Below, in pieces: positions 38,046-48,063 of a DNA stretch of 53,333 bases (position 1 is the stretch's first letter; every line of letters begins with the position of its first letter). The stretch is from the NCBI GenBank assembly GCA_035308025.1, contig DATGHL010000003.1, positions 1 to 53,333 on the forward strand. Direction: 5' to 3'. The stretch is from Candidatus Binataceae bacterium (GTDB lineage: Bacteria; Desulfobacterota; Binatia; Binatales; Binataceae). The notes under the pieces were generated by a model, which was not told where the DNA came from, did not search any database, and saw only the letters and a program-made list of their open reading frames with translations. A program made the translations under genes and the position numbers.

Positions 38046-39187
38046 TGCTGTGCGCCTCCGTTGTCCTGATATGGCCCCGAGAAAACGAGGTCGCGGGTGA
38101 CCAGCACGCGGAAGTGATAGCCCGGCCGGATCTGAATCGTGGGCGCGACCTGCACGTTGGCCATGCGGCCCATCGCCTCCTGCCCGAGCTGCTGCCCCGC
38201 GCCCATCGCCGCCATCTGGCCGGGACTCATGTAGTAGCCGCCGGCGCCGTACGGTCCGCCCGACATCATCGGATAGTCGGACATCATCATGCCTGCGGAG
38301 ATCGCCGACATGAGCAGCGCCGGCGCCCAAACCTTGGCGTAGTGATGGTTGACCTGATCCTGAAAGCCGGCGTAACCGGCGGCGTCAGTTCCGGTGAGGT
38401 CGGGAAGATTAAGCTCGCCGCCGTTGGGAAAGACGATCCTGCTCCACTTGACCATAAGGCGCTGCTGCGAGGGGATGAGCTGGTTCGAGTAGGAGCCGAT
38501 GAGCTTGCTGCCCTGCGGGATAAGGACGTAGCGTTCGCTGATGCTGTCCTTCACGTCCTGGGCGACGCGCCCCAGCACGTCGCCGGGAATGTCGGAGTTG
38601 ATGCCGGTCTCCAGCGTGCCGTAGATGACGGTCCCGGTGGTGATGGTGTAGAACGAGGCGGGATGCGCGTCGGCGATAATCGGACCGCTGCTCTGCGCGG
38701 CTCCGCTGTCTTGGCCTTCAAGCGATACACCGCCGGCCGACACCAGGCGCGGCGTTTCAAGCACCTGTCCCTGTCCTCGCGGCGCGACCAGCAGATCGGA
38801 GGCGAGCGCCTTTTCGTACTCCTGCCGGCGATGGTCCGCCGCTGCGTTGGGCATCGACGGCGGAATGTAACTCTGCGCCGGCGGCTGATACTGCGGAATG
38901 GCCGTGGCCGCCGCCTGCGGCGTAGGCGTCGGCGTGGGCGATGCGACGCGCGCGACCGACGCCTCGGCGTGCGCCACGCGGTCGGGTTCGTGGTCGATCC
39001 AACTGCCGTCGGCCTTTTGATAGCTGACAGATTTCTTGGCCGGCGCGATCTGTCCGGCGTAGTGGATGGCGATGATGCCTCCCATCACGCCCGCCGACAG
39101 CAGCCCCGCGATCGCGACGCCCCACCACGGCTTGAGCTTGCGCACGAGGTCCTCTGGCTTCTTCACCGGCTGTTGATTCTGATCCAT
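38042..39187 (-). CDS. trbI: Conjugal transfer protein TrbI (VirB10 family)
   Basis: The 381-residue protein has one membrane helix (about 22-42, WWGVAIAGLLSAGVMGGIIA) and a Pro/Thr/Ala-rich periplasmic linker. The VirB10 C-terminal barrel shows GTVIYGTLETGINSDIPGD, IPQGSKLIGSYSN and LPDLTGTDAAGYAGFQDQVN. It bridges inner and outer membranes in the mating channel. Length is slightly short but complete. Confidence 0.93.
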   Translation of the reverse strand: MDQNQQPVKKPEDLVRKLKPWWGVAIAGLLSAGVMGGIIAIHYAGQIAPAKKSVSYQKADGSWIDHEPDRVAHAEASVARVASPTPTPTPQAAATAIPQYQPPAQSYIPPSMPNAAADHRRQEYEKALASDLLVAPRGQGQVLETPRLVSAGGVSLEGQDSGAAQSSGPIIADAHPASFYTITTGTVIYGTLETGINSDIPGDVLGRVAQDVKDSISERYVLIPQGSKLIGSYSNQLIPSQQRLMVKWSRIVFPNGGELNLPDLTGTDAAGYAGFQDQVNHHYAKVWAPALLMSAISAGMMMSDYPMMSGGPYGAGGYYMSPGQMAAMGAGQQLGQEAMGRMANVQVAPTIQIRPGYHFRVLVTRDLVFSGPYQDNGGAQQ

Positions 39188-39190
39188 GGC

Positions 39191-40072
39191 TCAGGCTCCG
39201 GTGCGCGCGATTGTGATCTCCTGACGCTCGTTGCCCGTTCCCGAGACCAGCACCGCCTGTTTGAACAGCCGATCGACCACGTAGTAGCGCCCTTCGACCT
39301 GGTAGTTGACCAGCGCGTCCGCGCCGTCGGCGTTCACCATCAGCGTCGGAGCGTCGGAAGCCATCAGCTTCTCCGGCATCTCGATGTAAACCCGCTCGCC
39401 GTCGTCGAACGCCTGCACCGGCTTCCACGGCACATTGGGTCCGGAGACGGCGTAGCCGAAGTTAAGTTTGGCCAGCGGGGTCGGAGTCGAGGTCTGTTCG
39501 GCGCGATGCTCAAGCTCGCGCTTGCGATTGGCATCGGCCGCGATGATTTCCTTCGGATAGTAGAAGGCGACGCGCGGCATGTACCGTCCGCCGGACTGCA
39601 AGGTCAGATGGTAGGTGTGACGGGCGGTCAGAATGATGAGATTGGTCGTGATGCCCGGCGCCTTGGGCTTGACCAGCACGCGGCCCTCGACCGGCTGGAT
39701 CATCCAGCGCTCGGTGTCGCCGGCGGCGGCCTGCGCGACGCTCTCGCCGGGGGCGAGCAGGATTTCGGTGATGCGCAGCGGCTTGCAGAAGACTATTGAT
39801 TCCGCGTCCGCATCGTACGGAAACCGGGTGGTGATGCCGTCGTGCAGCACGGGCGCCACACTGCTCCGCTGGTAGGCGTCGATCGCCGCCTTCACATTGG
39901 CGGGCTGATTGTCCAGCACGCTCTCGGGCGGCGGTGGCGGCGGCGTGGGTTCGAGCAGCTTCGCCGGAACCAATTCGACCGGCGGAGTTGGCGGCTGCGC
40001 CGCGCATCCCGCAAGCATTGCGGCCAACCCAAGCGCAACGACGCAGATGAACTTCTTTTCGCGCTTCATCAT
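39191..40072 (-). CDS. trbG: Conjugal transfer protein TrbG (VirB9 family lipoprotein)
   Basis: The 293-residue protein has a lipobox LAGC with Cys23, then a Pro-rich linker. The VirB9 domain has TRFPYDADAESIVFCKPLR, GRVLVKPKAPGITTNLIILT and the C-terminal beta domain LNFGYAVSGPNVPWKPVQAF. It is the outer-membrane complex partner of TrbI. ATG 40072 overlaps the trbF stop (ATGA), with GAGGAG upstream. Confidence 0.93.
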   Translation of the reverse strand: MMKREKKFICVVALGLAAMLAGCAAQPPTPPVELVPAKLLEPTPPPPPPESVLDNQPANVKAAIDAYQRSSVAPVLHDGITTRFPYDADAESIVFCKPLRITEILLAPGESVAQAAAGDTERWMIQPVEGRVLVKPKAPGITTNLIILTARHTYHLTLQSGGRYMPRVAFYYPKEIIAADANRKRELEHRAEQTSTPTPLAKLNFGYAVSGPNVPWKPVQAFDDGERVYIEMPEKLMASDAPTLMVNADGADALVNYQVEGRYYVVDRLFKQAVLVSGTGNERQEITIARTGA

Positions 40073-40740
40073 CCCTGCTCCTCGCTCCAGTCGATCTCGG
40101 TCACGTAAAGTCCGATGGGATTGCTGAGCATCCGCTCCGGGTCGGGCGGCGCGAGCTGCACGGCGAGCAATGCCCGCCAGTGCGCGCTGGAAAGCACGTC
40201 GCCGTTGAGGTTCCGGCTGGTCTCGGTCCAGCGCACTTCGTAGGCGCCGTTGGGTTCGCGCAGGACCGAATCGACTTCCGCTTGAATCGTCTCTCTCGCC
40301 GCGGTCTCGAAGGGCGGGTGCTTGCGGTACCAAGTCGGCAACGTCGTGGCCGCCGCCCCGCGCGCCATGTCGTAGACCCGATGCAGCGCCGCCTTTTCGG
40401 CCACGCCGTCCGCCAGCACCGAGCGCGCGTCCGTGATGAAGCGCGCCAGCTCGAAGCGGATTACCGCCTCGCCTACCGCCTGATTACCAACGAAGGGTGG
40501 CGCGACGCCGACGATCTCGCCCGCCTTGTTGACTTCGACCACGTAGGGGACGACATGCGGCTTGCGCGCAAGGTAGAGGCTCAGCGTCGACGTGAACGCC
40601 AGCGCCGCGGCGACCGCGATCAGGCTGTGACGCAACGCCCGGTTGCTGTTGGCCAGCCGCTCGTACTCGGAGCGCAGCGCGGCCGAGGCCGCCACATACG
40701 GATTTTCAGGATTCGCGTTAAACATCGACGTAAGCGACAT
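40069..40740 (-). CDS. trbF: Conjugal transfer protein TrbF (VirB8 family)
   Basis: The 223-residue inner-membrane protein has a cytoplasmic start (NPYVAASAALRSEYERLANSN, cut here), one helix (about 39-58) and the VirB8 periplasmic fold. The fold contains VPYVVEVNKAGEIVGVAPPF and YEVRWTETSRNLNGDVLSS. It assembles the channel base. The upstream trbL stop is 14 bp away. Confidence 0.92.
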   Translation of the reverse strand: MSLTSMFNANPENPYVAASAALRSEYERLANSNRALRHSLIAVAAALAFTSTLSLYLARKPHVVPYVVEVNKAGEIVGVAPPFVGNQAVGEAVIRFELARFITDARSVLADGVAEKAALHRVYDMARGAAATTLPTWYRKHPPFETAARETIQAEVDSVLREPNGAYEVRWTETSRNLNGDVLSSAHWRALLAVQLAPPDPERMLSNPIGLYVTEIDWSEEQG

Positions 40741-40754
40741 GGTTGCGCTCGGGC

Positions 40755-41930
40755 TCAGAGTTTTTTGGTTCCCTTGTTGCCGCCGTTGAGACGGTTGGTG
40801 CCCGGCGCCGGCTGGCCGAATTGCACCGGCTGGTTGAAGGGCCGGGTCTTCTCGGCGCGCGGTCCGAGAGATGTAGTCTGTTTGGGATTGAGGTCATCCG
40901 CGGTCGGCGGGGCCGGCGGCTTGAGTTGGTCGTTGCGCAGCCGATCCCACATCCGCATCGCGCGGGTGGCGCCCTCGTCGGCCAGATTGAGCACGCCGTT
41001 GAAGGCTTGACCGCCGAGCTTGCCGCTGACTTCAAGCGCCTTGGGGATGGCTTTGATGCCGTCGCGGATCGCGCCGCTCAGCGTCATGCCCAGAATGATG
41101 TCGCCCAGAGTGAAGCTGACGGTGTGATCGACGATCTGGGCGGCCTTGGTCGGAATCCGCGCCGTGATCACCGCCAGCAGGAAGGCCTCGACCGCCGCCT
41201 CGATGCCGTAGTACCAGTTGGTCATGAGGTAGGCGGCGTTGTTCATAGCGCCGTTCTTCCATTGATTTGCTAGCTGAGTTCCGACGCCTACCATCAGGTA
41301 GAGGAAGAAAATTCGAACCGCGACGCCGAGCGCCCAGCCGAAGTAACCCTCGCCGAAGCGCCAGGTGAATCGCGTTCCCGAAGTGGCGACCAGCGCCGTG
41401 CCGGCGACGCACGCCACGTAACCCTCGACCAGCGCCTCCAGCAGAATGCAGGCGATGATTGCGAAACAGATCAGAATCACGATTGCGGAGAAGAGCAGCA
41501 GCAGCGCATTCAGCGTCGCGCTTGGATGGAACACCGTCCATCCCGACGCGATCGCCTGGAGCAGAATGAGCGCGAGATTGAAGCCCTGTACCATCACGCC
41601 GCCCGGAGTCATCGCGTTCGCCGGCACATGGCCCGTAACCGACGCCCAACCGGTAAAGCTCAGGATCACGCCGTTTTGCAGGAAGTCCGGTCCGTACTTG
41701 AACAGCGTGAACATCGCCATTACGCCGGCGACGGTACGGACCAGATCGATCGCAAGCTGGTCGAAGTCGCGCCGCAGCGTGCCGGTTATCCCGACCAGAA
41801 TCAGCTCGATCGTGGCGAGCATGTAGAAGAGATTCGTGCCGATCTGATAAAGGCCGCCCAGCCAGGTCGCCGTGACGGTTTGGAATTGGGTGAGTACGTC
41901 CTGAAAGACGCCGAATTCAGTCGGTGGCAT
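40755..41930 (-). CDS. trbL: Conjugal transfer protein TrbL (VirB6 family)
   Basis: The 391-residue polytopic protein has about six or seven hydrophobic segments between residues 25 and 290. Examples are GLYQIGTNLFYMLATIELIL, LLLFSAIVILICFAIIACIL and GWALGVAVRIFFLYLMVGVG. A hydrophilic tail is rich in Pro, Asn and Lys. It is the inner-membrane pore component. GAGGAAGAAG precedes ATG 41930, and the start overlaps the exclusion lipoprotein gene by 14 bp. Confidence 0.9.
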   Translation of the reverse strand: MPPTEFGVFQDVLTQFQTVTATWLGGLYQIGTNLFYMLATIELILVGITGTLRRDFDQLAIDLVRTVAGVMAMFTLFKYGPDFLQNGVILSFTGWASVTGHVPANAMTPGGVMVQGFNLALILLQAIASGWTVFHPSATLNALLLLFSAIVILICFAIIACILLEALVEGYVACVAGTALVATSGTRFTWRFGEGYFGWALGVAVRIFFLYLMVGVGTQLANQWKNGAMNNAAYLMTNWYYGIEAAVEAFLLAVITARIPTKAAQIVDHTVSFTLGDIILGMTLSGAIRDGIKAIPKALEVSGKLGGQAFNGVLNLADEGATRAMRMWDRLRNDQLKPPAPPTADDLNPKQTTSLGPRAEKTRPFNQPVQFGQPAPGTNRLNGGNKGTKKL

Positions 41931-42441
41931 CTTCTTCCTCCTTGCTGAAATCGGGATCCGGAATGCCGTTTGGGATCACCGCGCTGTCCGGACACTTCCA
42001 AAAGGACTGGATTAGCTTTGAATTGTTTGGGTCTGCGTCTGCGTACCAGCACCCGGCAGCCTGCATCTGGCGGTAGGGCAGCCATTCTTTCCGGACGAAG
42101 TCGTATTGGTAGCCGCGCCTGAACATTTTCTCCATTTTCAGGGCGGCGTTGTGCCCGGCTTCGGCCTTTTTCTTTTGATCGGCCTGCATGATGTCGTTGA
42201 CCGGCAGGCAGTTGGGATAATTCGCGAGCACGGTCTGCCCGCACAGCCGTTTGGCCTGCCGCCACTCGGGCGTATCGGCGTCGTGCTGTTTCAACCAGTA
42301 GGCGCGATCGAAGCTCGGCTCGGGCACGGTGCTGCCCAGCGCCTTGATGGCGTTCTGGCTTACCGCCGGCGCCGCGCCGGGACGCGGTTTGCACGCGGCC
42401 AGCGCCAGCGCCGCGAGCGCGATTGCAACGGTTTTCTTCAT
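41917..42441 (-). CDS. Lipoprotein, likely entry-exclusion type (EexN/TrbK-like)
   Basis: The 174-residue lipoprotein has lipobox LAAC with Cys17. A cysteine-containing segment reads WLKQHDADTPEWRQAKRLCG then NYPNCLPVNDIMQA, resembling the short EexN motif that recurs in trb clusters. The remainder (WLPYRQMQAAGCWYADAD and onward) is longer than usual for EexN. Between trbJ and trbL is where RP4 carries trbK, the exclusion protein, so this role is inferred. GGGAGG lies before ATG 42441. Confidence 0.7.
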   Translation of the reverse strand: MKKTVAIALAALALAACKPRPGAAPAVSQNAIKALGSTVPEPSFDRAYWLKQHDADTPEWRQAKRLCGQTVLANYPNCLPVNDIMQADQKKKAEAGHNAALKMEKMFRRGYQYDFVRKEWLPYRQMQAAGCWYADADPNNSKLIQSFWKCPDSAVIPNGIPDPDFSKEEEDATD

Positions 42442-43146
42442 GGCTCGACGCCTCCCGCGTTCAGGAACTGGCTCGCCTGGGCGACGCCCTGCGCGTCGGT
42501 GCTGAGCCGCGCGCCGCGGTCGACCGCCTCGGCGTTGATCAGCGTGATAAGCAATTGGCGGATGAGTTGGAAGCTGCTGGGCCTGCGCCAGCAGGATTTC
42601 GTTGGTGACCTGCGCCGCCTGAAGGCGTCCACTGACCGACGCGTTTCTGGATTCGAGCGCCGCGAGCTGTTGATCTTCGTACTGGAAGTGCGCCGCCTGC
42701 CGCTGCGCTACGGCGAGCGCGCCGCCCAGCGTGCCGAGCGTGAGCGCGGCAAGCTGCCGCATCTGTTGCGCGGCGTTGACCGGCGGGGCCGCCGCGCCCG
42801 GAAAGTCCGCCTTGAACTGCTGCGCGGCGTTGGGCGCCACGTAGCACAAGCCGCCCGATTCGCTCATCGCGCCGCCGAGGCTGTTCAGGAAGCCGAGCTG
42901 CGACTGCCAGAGGCCAGCATCGCCGGCGGTGGTGTTCTGCGCCGCCAGATCGGCGAGGCGGCCCTCCTGCGCGAGCTGCTCGCCCTGGCGGCCGTACATC
43001 TGCGGGTCGCTCACGATCACTGGACAGCCGCACGATCCGCCGAACTGCGCCCGCGCCGCCCGCGTACCGATCAACATGAGGCCGATGACCAACGAGGCGA
43101 CCACAATTCCGCGCCGCCCAATGGGCGGGATAAATAAGATGTTCAC
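42438..43146 (-). pseudogene. trbJ: Conjugal transfer protein TrbJ (VirB5 family), frameshifted
   Basis: Starting at GTG 43146 (overlapping the trbE stop), the protein has a hydrophobic signal segment (GIVVASLVIGLMLIGTRAAR), then GCPVIVSDPQMYGRQGEQLA and ALESRNASVSGRLQAAQVTN. At NEILLAQAQQL the frame is lost near 42570-42580. The alternate frame carries on QLIRQLLITLINAEAVDRGA, with a natural end and an ATGA overlap onto the next gene. Removing one base in CTTCCAAC restores a normal TrbJ of about 235 residues. It is either a true mutation that would cripple mating or a consensus error. Confidence 0.8.
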
Positions 43147-45602
43147 GCGCGTTCCTCCTTCGCCGCCCCTCCGTTGAGAAACAAAGGAAACCTCTCTGAA
43201 GCTGGAGTCCGCGACCCAAGCCGCGCGGCCAATTCGCCGACGCCGCGTTCGGCCAGCCACGCCTCCAGAAACTCTCCGCCCCGCGCCAGCAGCTCTCGGG
43301 CGCGCCGCAGATCGGGATGTCCGGTCGCGCCGCACAGCCCGAGCGCGATCGGCCCGAGATCGAGGTTGAACAGGCGGCTGCCGAGCGGCGACGTGTAGTA
43401 GTACTGCGAGCGTGGCGCGGCCCGCGCGATGATCTCGATCTGCCGTAGTGTCAGGCCGAGCTTCTGATAGGAGTCGCGCACGTGCTCGCCGCGCGCTTCG
43501 GGGTTGGGCAGGAAGATCTTCGCCGGACAGCTCTCCAGCAGCAGATTGCAGTAGGGCGACGCCGCGATCTCGGTGACGCTCTGCGTCGCCATCACGATGC
43601 CGGCGTTGCGCTTGCGCAGCGTTCTGAGCGCCGCGTAGAACCAGTCGGCCGAAACCGGATCGTTGAGCAGCCGCCACGCCTCGTCCACAAAGATCAATGT
43701 CGGCGCGCCGGTGCATTCGCGCTCGATGTCATGCAGCAGCCACTCCAGCGCCGGCGCGGCGGCGCGCTCGCCCAGCGCCATCAATCCGCGCGTCTCGTAA
43801 ACGCGCACCTGGGAATCACGATTGCTTCCCGGCTCGCCGTCGAAGATGTGGCCCCACGGACCGGCCTCCGTGTACTGATTCAGGATGCTCCGCAGCGCGA
43901 GGTCCTGAATCAGTCCCGCCAGATGGCGGAAGCGCCGAAGTTCCTGACCCGCTCCCAATGAGATCGAATGCGCCAGCTCATCCTGCTGCGCGGCGCTGAG
44001 CGAGGTCTGCCAGCGCGCGAACAGGCGGGTGAAGAACGCCAGCAGGAATTCGTCCTCATCCGGCGTTCCCGCGTGCTCGAGCGGGCAGAGCGCGGGCGTA
44101 CCCTCGTTGCCCAGTTCGCGATAGTCGGCTTCGAGCGCATGCGCGGCGACGAACGACGAATAGTCGAGGTCAATCCATCTCACCCGCGCTCCGGGAAGTC
44201 CCGTCCACGCCATCGCCATCAGGGCGAGCAGGACCGACTTGCCGGCGCCCGTCGGCCCGACGATCAGCATGTGCAGCACGCCGCCGCCCGAATGGGGCGG
44301 AAGCCAGAAGGGCGCATGTCCCGACGAACAGCAGACCAGCGGCGCGGGCGTATCGGGCGGAAAATGCGGCGAATCGATCGTCGGCGTGCCCGGCCACGGC
44401 TCGCTTGCCAGCGCCAGATGGGCGAAGTTGATGCCGCTAACCAATGGGCGCGTTACATCGGACCAGCCATTACCCGGCTGCGAGCCTTTGAACGCCTCAA
44501 CCGCGTTCACATCCTCGACCCGCGCGCCGGCGCCGGCGTTCTGCAGCCGCCTGACCATCTCGCGCGCCCGCAGATCGGCCCGGCCTTCGTCCTCGTCAAA
44601 GATGTGCGCCCACAGGCTCAGAAAGCCGAACGGCGTCCCGCCGGCGGCCCGCGCAATCACCTCCTCGGCGTCTGCGACCATCTCGTCGGCGTGACGGTTG
44701 GCGCGGGTGCGCGGGACGTTCATCGCGGCAAGGATGATCTGCAGCAGTCCCTGGCGGCGGCGCGCCCACTGGCCGCGCACCTGGTTGCCGTGGCGCTGGC
44801 TGGTGATCGCATCGAGCGGAATCCAGCGCAGCGTAAAGCGCATCCGGCCGCGTTCATGAAGGATGAACCAGAGCAGTTGCGGGATGGTCTCGGCGGGATA
44901 GCCGTTGATCGCCACCGGCCGGATATGGAGCTGCCCGACGCGCGGATAGAGGCCGCCAAAGAAGTTCTGATCCGCCAGCGCCTCGTCCAGATGAACCAGC
45001 ACCGATGGAAGGGCGATCGGATGCTCAAGTCCGGTGAGGCAAAGATGTAGATCGTGGAACATCTCTGCGGAGCCGAGCCGCCTTGCCTGTGCGGCTCCCG
45101 ATAGCGCGTCGCCGAAGGCGCGCGCCCGCTCGCGGAAACGCTCGACCTCGTACTGCCAGCTTGCCGAGCCTCCAGAGGCTCCGCTGCCCGCGAAGAAGGC
45201 CGATGACACTCGCGCCCTGGCGTCGGGCGGGAAGTAGTGGCTCAGGTGGATTCGGGTTTTTGTGATCCAGTAGCGTTCGGCGCCGAACGCCGCCCGCCGC
45301 TCGGCGTCCACCAGCGCCGCCGCGTGTGTGGGAAACTCCCGCTCCGGATAGTTGGGCGCCGGCAGCCGGTGATGAACGACATGCAGCATGTCCATGTCGC
45401 CCAACTGCCCGAGCGCTCCTTCGAAGCGCTCGCAGATGGCGTCCACCTCCTCCGCCGCCAGCGACTCGAAGTCGTCGTGGCGAATCTCCCACGCGACCAT
45501 CAGGCCGCCCGGCTTCAGGAACGCCTCGCCCTCGGCAGAGAAGCCGCCGACCTGCGCCAGATCGGCCAGCGAATGATCGATGTTCGATTTCCAGAGATTC
45601 AT
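43143..45602 (-). CDS. trbE: Conjugal transfer ATPase TrbE (VirB4 family)
   Basis: The 819-residue ATPase energises pilus and channel assembly. The N-terminal CagE/TrbE domain is followed by Walker A MLIVGPTGAGKSVLLALMAM (about residues 442-461). Walker B is LIFVDEAWRLL, with GIVMATQSVTE and a late arginine-rich C terminus. ATG 45602 overlaps the trbD stop (ATGA). The N-terminal RDDFESL-like head starts directly with NLWKSNIDHSLADLAQVGG. Confidence 0.93.
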   Translation of the reverse strand: MNLWKSNIDHSLADLAQVGGFSAEGEAFLKPGGLMVAWEIRHDDFESLAAEEVDAICERFEGALGQLGDMDMLHVVHHRLPAPNYPEREFPTHAAALVDAERRAAFGAERYWITKTRIHLSHYFPPDARARVSSAFFAGSGASGGSASWQYEVERFRERARAFGDALSGAAQARRLGSAEMFHDLHLCLTGLEHPIALPSVLVHLDEALADQNFFGGLYPRVGQLHIRPVAINGYPAETIPQLLWFILHERGRMRFTLRWIPLDAITSQRHGNQVRGQWARRRQGLLQIILAAMNVPRTRANRHADEMVADAEEVIARAAGGTPFGFLSLWAHIFDEDEGRADLRAREMVRRLQNAGAGARVEDVNAVEAFKGSQPGNGWSDVTRPLVSGINFAHLALASEPWPGTPTIDSPHFPPDTPAPLVCCSSGHAPFWLPPHSGGGVLHMLIVGPTGAGKSVLLALMAMAWTGLPGARVRWIDLDYSSFVAAHALEADYRELGNEGTPALCPLEHAGTPDEDEFLLAFFTRLFARWQTSLSAAQQDELAHSISLGAGQELRRFRHLAGLIQDLALRSILNQYTEAGPWGHIFDGEPGSNRDSQVRVYETRGLMALGERAAAPALEWLLHDIERECTGAPTLIFVDEAWRLLNDPVSADWFYAALRTLRKRNAGIVMATQSVTEIAASPYCNLLLESCPAKIFLPNPEARGEHVRDSYQKLGLTLRQIEIIARAAPRSQYYYTSPLGSRLFNLDLGPIALGLCGATGHPDLRRARELLARGGEFLEAWLAERGVGELAARLGSRTPASERFPLFLNGGAAKEERA

Positions 45603-45919
45603 GGCGTCCACCTCGGCAGCGGCGGCACGGTCGGCCTGGGCTTTTCGGGAACGCCCCACGCCCGCCCGTGCGCCGGCCGAATCGCCGGTTCGCGCAGGTG
45701 GCGCAGATAGACGATCGGCCATTCCGGATGGCGCTTCGCCGCCGCTCTAAGCGCCCACTGCACGCCGAGTCCGACGCCAATGGCGAGGGCGACCGTCCAC
45801 CAGTGAAGCCCGGTGGAGAGAATCGCCAGCGCCAGCACCGCGTTGATGACCGTCAGGCGCGGATGACCGCCGCCCAAAAGCGGCGCTCTTGTCATCGACT
45901 GATGAATCCGCGCGCGCAT
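45599..45919 (-). CDS. trbD: Conjugal transfer protein TrbD (VirB3 family)
   Basis: The 106-residue protein begins RARIHQSMTRAPLLGGGHPR, a classic VirB3/TrbD opening. One hydrophobic region (INAVLALAILSTGLHWWTVA, then LAIGVGLGVQWALR) follows. The tail is basic and Pro-rich. The ATG at 45919 shares one base with the trbC stop, and a longer upstream frame is a shadow of trbC. Confidence 0.85.
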   Translation of the reverse strand: MRARIHQSMTRAPLLGGGHPRLTVINAVLALAILSTGLHWWTVALAIGVGLGVQWALRAAAKRHPEWPIVYLRHLREPAIRPAHGRAWGVPEKPRPTVPPLPRWTP

Positions 45920-46218
45920 CAGTGAATCACCGCCGCCAGACCCAGATAGGTCATGATCTCCAGCGCCGCTCCTGCCAGCGCGCCGCCGGCGATTACGCCG
46001 ACCAGCGCCTTGGCCGCCGGGCCGAACTCCTGCCAGAAGGTCCAGCCGATGCCGGCGACGATGATCCCGACCGCCAGCATCGCGTGGGCGAGTCCGCCCT
46101 GCATGCCATTGATCAACATCGTCAGCGGCCCGTCCCACGGCAGTCCCGTCGGCGTGTAGGCGAAGGCCGGAACGGTCTTCAGCATCAGCAACGAAACGAT
46201 AACGATCGATTTGCGCAT
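45919..46218 (-). CDS. trbC: Conjugative pilin TrbC (VirB2 family)
   Basis: The 99-residue pre-pilin has a signal peptide (RKSIVIVSLLMLKTVPAFAY). Two hydrophobic helices follow (GGLAHAMLAVGIIVAGIGWT and ALVGVIAGGALAGAALEIMT). TraF, encoded in the same cluster, is the likely maturation peptidase. ATG 46218 has GGAGG seven bases before it; a GTG six bases upstream is too close to that site. Confidence 0.88.
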   Translation of the reverse strand: MRKSIVIVSLLMLKTVPAFAYTPTGLPWDGPLTMLINGMQGGLAHAMLAVGIIVAGIGWTFWQEFGPAAKALVGVIAGGALAGAALEIMTYLGLAAVIH

Positions 46219-46229
46219 GACCACACCTC

Positions 46230-46436
46230 CTAAAACCTCGGCGCCAGCAACAGCGCCAGTTGGATGGCGAAACAGATGAGCAGCGCGGCGGTAAGAATCG
46301 CCGTCAGCGCGGAAGAACCGTCGTTCAACACGGTCGTAAGCCAGACGGCCAGAACCACGGCCGTCAGAACCAGCAGCGGCGCGCCGTGAAGCGCCGCGTT
46401 TAACCAGATCAGGAAACTCACAAGGCGATGAGCCAC
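46230..46436 (-). CDS. Small two-helix membrane protein in the trb cluster
   Basis: A 68-residue protein starting at a GTG with AAGGAG eight bases upstream. It has two hydrophobic stretches (HGAPLLVLTAVVLAVWLTTV and ALTAILTAALLICFAIQLAL). I do not recognise a family. It lies between the trbB-side membrane protein and trbC, where standard trb clusters have no gene. Confidence 0.55.
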   Translation of the reverse strand: MAHRLVSFLIWLNAALHGAPLLVLTAVVLAVWLTTVLNDGSSALTAILTAALLICFAIQLALLLAPRF

Positions 46437-46450
46437 GACGGCGTCTCCTT

Positions 46451-46845
46451 TCAGAGCATCAGCAGGACGCCCAAGGCGCTCGCGCAGGCCATCATCGTCA
46501 CCATCAACGTTCTCTCGCTGAGCGCGGCCTCGGGGCCGAGATTCAACCGTTCCGCCAACCTGGCCGCGGCGGCCAGGACCGCTATACCCGCCGCGAACAG
46601 TCCCGCCGCCCACCAGAGCGCCGCCCAATTTGTGAGAAAGGCGTGGACCGCCGGCCGATGCAGAAGGGGCAAACCCTCGTAAACGCAGACAAACTCGCCG
46701 CGCGCGGCGGCCCGCGCCCGCCACGCCATCGTCCTGGCCCACATCCGCGGCGTTTCGAGCGGAGCTACACATACAAGCGCCGCCATCTCCAGGCCCGCGG
46801 CTTCCAGCAGCCAGGCAATCACCGTCAGCCCTTTAACCGTTCGCA

Positions 46846-46846
<1 letters not shown>
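46451..46846 (-). CDS. Membrane protein of unknown function in the trb cluster
   Basis: A 131-residue protein with an N-terminal hydrophobic helix (GLTVIAWLLEAAGLEMAALV), a basic/aromatic loop (RMWARTMAWRARAAARGEFV), and two further helices (WAALWWAAGLFAAGIAVLAA and TLMVTMMACASALGVLLML). ATG 46846 is six bases after GGAGG; the ATG just before it overlaps the trbB stop. The family is unknown. Together with the previous small gene it is an insertion into the standard trbB-trbC order. Confidence 0.55.
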
Positions 46847-47796
<950 letters not shown>

Positions 47797-47835
47797 GACC
47801 GGCTCGCCTCTACTCCGTCGCCGACCTTCTTCACC

Positions 47836-47880
47836 AAAATCCCGAGCCTCGATGAGATAACTCCGAAACTCCGAGATTTT
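47836..47880 (-). repeat. Imperfect inverted and tandem repeats in the trb leader
   Basis: AAAATCCCGAG (47836-47846) is nearly complementary to CTCCGAGATTTT (47869-47880). ACTCCGA also occurs twice in tandem just before the right arm (47860-47866 and 47868-47874). The block lies downstream of the predicted minus-strand promoter, so it could be an operator or mRNA hairpin for the transfer operon. Confidence 0.4.
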
Positions 47881-47894
47881 GAAAGTGTGCAATC

Positions 47895-47924
47895 GTTGTA
47901 GCGAAGAAAAGAGGCGCGTGTCAA
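47895..47924 (-). promoter_or_regulatory. Promoter of the trb/transfer operon
   Basis: On the minus strand, a perfect TTGACA (47924-47919) is followed after 18 bp by TACAAC (47900-47895), four of six matches to the -10 consensus. It is about 100 bp before trbB and nothing lies between, so the long minus-strand unit probably starts here. Confidence 0.55.
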
Positions 47925-47983
47925 GGGCCTCGTAATCGAAGAATGTAATTCTTTTTCGAGATCATACGTTTCCCGTAATCGCA

Positions 47984-48008
47984 AGACGCGCATGTTGATT
48001 GCGCGTCT
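47984..48008. repeat. Perfect 9-bp inverted repeat, operator candidate
   Basis: AGACGCGCA (47984-47992) and TGCGCGTCT (48000-48008) flank a 7-base spacer. It lies 55 bp before the helicase-nuclease gene and about 60 bp behind the divergent trb promoter. That is a good place for a shared repressor site; the element's XRE protein is a candidate ligand. Confidence 0.5.
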
Positions 48009-48063
48009 GGCGCGCCGTACCCTGACCTGAACCTGTCGGGGAACGACCAGAAGGGGCCAAGCG

